A stretch of DNA of 7,451 nt from Cyanobacteria bacterium HKST-UBA02 (GTDB lineage: Bacteria; Cyanobacteriota; Vampirovibrionia; Obscuribacterales; Obscuribacteraceae): assembly GCA_020431945.1 (NCBI GenBank), contig JAGQHH010000255.1, positions 1 to 7,451 on the forward strand. Reading direction: 5' to 3'. How positions within the stretch are numbered: position 1 is the first letter of the stretch; every line of letters starts with the position of its first letter. The notes under the pieces are model-generated. The model had not been told where the DNA came from. It worked only from the letters and a program-made list of their open reading frames with translations, and ran no database searches. Below are positions 4,907 through 7,451 of the stretch, one piece after another. The position numbers and the translations under genes were made by a program.

Positions 4907-7414
4907 ATGACTTTCACTCAGACCCGGGGCTGTCTCAAGCTCCTGCTCGTCACCACTCTGATCGCAGGATCGCTTCCCCTGCCGTCCACAGCTCGCAGCC
5001 AGACCACCGTTCATGGTGGCGCCGAGAAAACCCGGCATAGACAGAATACCAAGGCCAGCCCCCAGACCAGGCAATTCCAGGACAGTGGCTCGGGCTTGCT
5101 CGTCGCTATGACCGGCAACCGCGAGCTCGGACAGTGCCCCCTCAAACACACTGACGTGAGTGTCGCCGTATCCGGCTATGTTTCGCGCGTAACAGTAAAG
5201 CAGACTTTCACCAATCCCTATAAGAGCAAGATAGAAGCAGTCTATACATTCCCTCTATCGAACACCGGAGCGGTAGACGAGATGCTGATGAAAACAGGAG
5301 ACCGGGTCATCCGCGGAACAATAAAGAAACGCGAGGAAGCACGCAAGATCTACGAAGACGCCAAAGCCCTCGGAAAAGTCGCATCCCTGCTCGATCAGGA
5401 GCGCCCTAACATATTCACCCAGGCAGTGGCCAATATCGAGCCCGGAGCCACTGTCGAGATTACCCTCAAATATATCGACCTGCTGCCCTATGAAGACGGG
5501 CGCTTCACTTTTGCATTCCCCACGGTAGTCGGTCCCCGGTTCAACCCCGGCACACCCGCCGGAAAAGCGGGCACCGGGCGCGATCACGACACGAATCTGG
5601 TCCCGGACGCATCGCTTCTCACACCGCCAGTGACACCAGAAGGAACCAGATCCGGTCACGACATTTCCATAAAAGTCGACATAGACTCAGGGGTGCCCAT
5701 GACCAATCTCACCTCCAAATTGCACGAGGTGAGCATCGGCCAAGAAGGCACGAAGCGCGCCCATGTCGAGCTCAAGAGCAAAGTGACGATCCCCAACAAG
5801 GACTTCATCCTGAGCTGGGATGTAGCGGGAGAGGCGCTCAAGAGCGGCTATATTACCTATCGCGATCCCCAGGACAAAGACGGCTCCGGATATTTCACCC
5901 TGATGCTTCTGCCGCCCCGGAAGATAACACCGCTGACGGTTGCACCCAAAGAGATGATATTCCTCATCGACTGCTCCGGCTCCCAGAGCGGCATGCCTCT
6001 GGACAAAGCCAAAGAGACCCTCGCTTATATCGTTGATCACATGAATCCCAGAGACACTTTTCAGGTGATCAGCTTCAACAACGGCTATGACAAGATGCTG
6101 CCGCGTCCCATGGTGGCCAGTCCGGAAATGAAAAGAAGAGCACTCAACTATATCCGCAAGCTCGAGGCTCGCGGCGGTACTTTTATGGCACCGGCGGTGG
6201 AGGCGACCTGCAAATTGCCGGCTCCGGAGAATCGCCTGCGTGTAGTGACATTCATGACAGACGGCTATGTCGGCAACGACATGGAAGTAATCGGGATCGT
6301 GAAGAAGCTCCGGGCCGAGTCGCGCTGGTTCTCCTTCGGCACCGGCCACAGTGTCAACCGATTTCTTATCGACGAGATTGCCAGGGAAGGCGGAGGCGAA
6401 GCCGAATATGTAATCGCCAGCTCGAAAGCAGGCGAGACGGGCAGCCGGTTCTACAAGCGTATTGCATCCCCGGTTCTCACCGACATCAAGCTGAAATTCG
6501 ACGGTGTCGAAGTGAAAGAGGTATTCCCGAAAGACGTATCCGACGTCTGGGCCCAGAAGCCTCTCTATATCAAGGGTCGCTATCTAAAGCCGGGAAAAGG
6601 CTCGGTCACCCTCACCGGATTCCAGGCAGGCAAGCCCTACAAGCAGACACTTGGTCTCTCTTTCCCGGAGACGGATACCAGGAACTCCGGAGTAGCCTCG
6701 GTCTGGGCCAGGGCCAAGGTAGACAGGCTCATGTCCGAAGACTGGCAGGGAGCCCAGCTCGGCAAGCCCAATCCTGAGCTGAAAGAAGAGATCGTCGAGA
6801 CAGCTCTCAAGCATCACATCATGACGCAATACACCTCTTTCGTAGCCGTGGACGAATCGTCCGACACCGGCAAAGATCCGTCCTCTAAAGCGGTAGTGCC
6901 GGTGGAGATGCCCGATGGTGTGTCGAGAGAAGCAGTCTTCGGAGAAGCCCGTCACAGACGCTCCATTTCCATGCGCGGTCTGAACCTGGGAGGTGGAGCA
7001 CCTCAGCCGCTACTCCGGGCTATGCCCACAACGGGAGCCGCTTCAGGAGCGAGCACGAGCAGGGCATTCATGGCCAAGCGAAAAGGCCGGATTAGCTTTA
7101 ACGGACCGGCTCTGCAAGGGGCGACCAATGGCTTGATTCCGGCAGCCGAGCCGGAGTCGAAGAAGGACAAAGAGCTCGACCCTCGCTCCAAGCTCAATCC
7201 TGCGCTGTTAGGCAAGAGAGGCAGAGTGATGGTCAGGCTCACCCTCAGCATGCCCCTCTCGAAAGTCCGTGCCCTGCTAGAAAAAGCGGGTCTCAAACAG
7301 ATCAGCGCCGAGAGCCTCCGGGCCTCGAAGATTACCGTCACCGGCTTTATAGATACGGCGAAGCTGCTGGAGCTATGCAAACTCAGCGCCGTAGAGAGAA
7401 TCGATCCGGCCTGA
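4907..7414 (+). CDS. Exported VIT and VWA domain protein, 835 residues
   Basis: This is an exported protein of the inter-alpha-trypsin-inhibitor heavy-chain-like type, probably acting in adhesion or protein binding in the envelope. A Sec signal peptide covers residues 1 to about 29 (hydrophobic 10-25, STA before the likely cut). A VIT domain spans about 78-210, with GYVSRVTVKQTFTNPY, the VYTFPLS strand and ARKIYEDAKALGKVASLLDQ, typical of the family. A VWA domain spans about 348-520 with a complete MIDAS metal site: DCSGS (355-359), Thr425 and Asp452 in TDG. The segment VWARAKVDRLM to YTSFVAVDE matches the usual downstream part of VIT/VWA proteins. A Gly/Ala/Ser-rich linker follows (about 690-770), then an unassigned 65-residue domain. 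There is no LPXTG motif or final membrane helix, so it is unlike sortase-target relatives and should be periplasmic or released. The GTG at 4901 is an alternative start. Confidence 0.93.
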   Translation: MTFTQTRGCLKLLLVTTLIAGSLPLPSTARSQTTVHGGAEKTRHRQNTKASPQTRQFQDSGSGLLVAMTGNRELGQCPLKHTDVSVAVSGYVSRVTVKQTFTNPYKSKIEAVYTFPLSNTGAVDEMLMKTGDRVIRGTIKKREEARKIYEDAKALGKVASLLDQERPNIFTQAVANIEPGATVEITLKYIDLLPYEDGRFTFAFPTVVGPRFNPGTPAGKAGTGRDHDTNLVPDASLLTPPVTPEGTRSGHDISIKVDIDSGVPMTNLTSKLHEVSIGQEGTKRAHVELKSKVTIPNKDFILSWDVAGEALKSGYITYRDPQDKDGSGYFTLMLLPPRKITPLTVAPKEMIFLIDCSGSQSGMPLDKAKETLAYIVDHMNPRDTFQVISFNNGYDKMLPRPMVASPEMKRRALNYIRKLEARGGTFMAPAVEATCKLPAPENRLRVVTFMTDGYVGNDMEVIGIVKKLRAESRWFSFGTGHSVNRFLIDEIAREGGGEAEYVIASSKAGETGSRFYKRIASPVLTDIKLKFDGVEVKEVFPKDVSDVWAQKPLYIKGRYLKPGKGSVTLTGFQAGKPYKQTLGLSFPETDTRNSGVASVWARAKVDRLMSEDWQGAQLGKPNPELKEEIVETALKHHIMTQYTSFVAVDESSDTGKDPSSKAVVPVEMPDGVSREAVFGEARHRRSISMRGLNLGGGAPQPLLRAMPTTGAASGASTSRAFMAKRKGRISFNGPALQGATNGLIPAAEPESKKDKELDPRSKLNPALLGKRGRVMVRLTLSMPLSKVRALLEKAGLKQISAESLRASKITVTGFIDTAKLLELCKLSAVERIDPA

Positions 7415-7451
7415 AGACCGGAAAATTTGAGCGGGAGAGAGCCCCGAGCCA

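Noticed and set aside
5255..6349. Long minus-strand reading frames of up to 220 codons inside the VIT/VWA gene.
   Set aside because: They are shadows of a high-GC coding region. The plus frame has continuous VIT and VWA motifs, and the minus frames have no ribosome-binding site or domain.

Overview
The window is bacterial chromosome of moderate-to-high GC with seven protein genes and short, structured intergenic spaces. Nothing in it looks like a mobile element, phage or CRISPR array. No gene identifies the phylum firmly. The bacterial-type AspRS, short bS21, EF-G-like GTPase and large secreted VIT/VWA protein would suit several environmental lineages. A non-photosynthetic relative of Cyanobacteria (Obscuribacterales-like) is only a guess. 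Two of the seven genes (EF-G-like and the 190-residue secreted protein) appear to start with GTG, and rpsU starts with TTG.

Left part (1-1185): the 5' end of aspS (aspartyl-tRNA synthetase) runs leftward out of the window. It diverges across about 107 bp from a gene for an unrecognised 178-residue membrane protein that runs rightward. A 132-bp gap with a long hairpin leads into the translation block.

Translation block (1318-3685): a full-length EF-G-like translational GTPase with altered switch I and switch II motifs is followed by rpsU (ribosomal protein bS21, 57 residues). rpsU is short, starts with TTG, and its strong Shine-Dalgarno sequence can fold into a hairpin with an upstream U-tract. 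With aspS nearby, three of the seven genes serve translation. A clear rho-independent terminator at 3773-3796 closes the block, and further hairpins lie around it.

Right part (3830-7451): a near-consensus sigma-70 promoter with a dyad between its -35 and -10 boxes drives an 85-residue soluble protein of unknown function. A 190-residue secreted or lipoprotein-like protein of unknown function follows after 30 bp. Last comes an 835-residue exported protein with a VIT domain, a VWA domain with an intact MIDAS metal site, and an unassigned C-terminal domain. Part of the dyad sequence recurs as a 10-bp match inside a palindrome at the start of the 190-residue gene, so the two genes may share a regulator.

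I found no clear new multi-gene system. The best leads are regulatory: the rpsU ribosome-binding-site hairpin, the hairpin leader before the EF-G-like gene, and the operator-like dyads before the two unknown genes.
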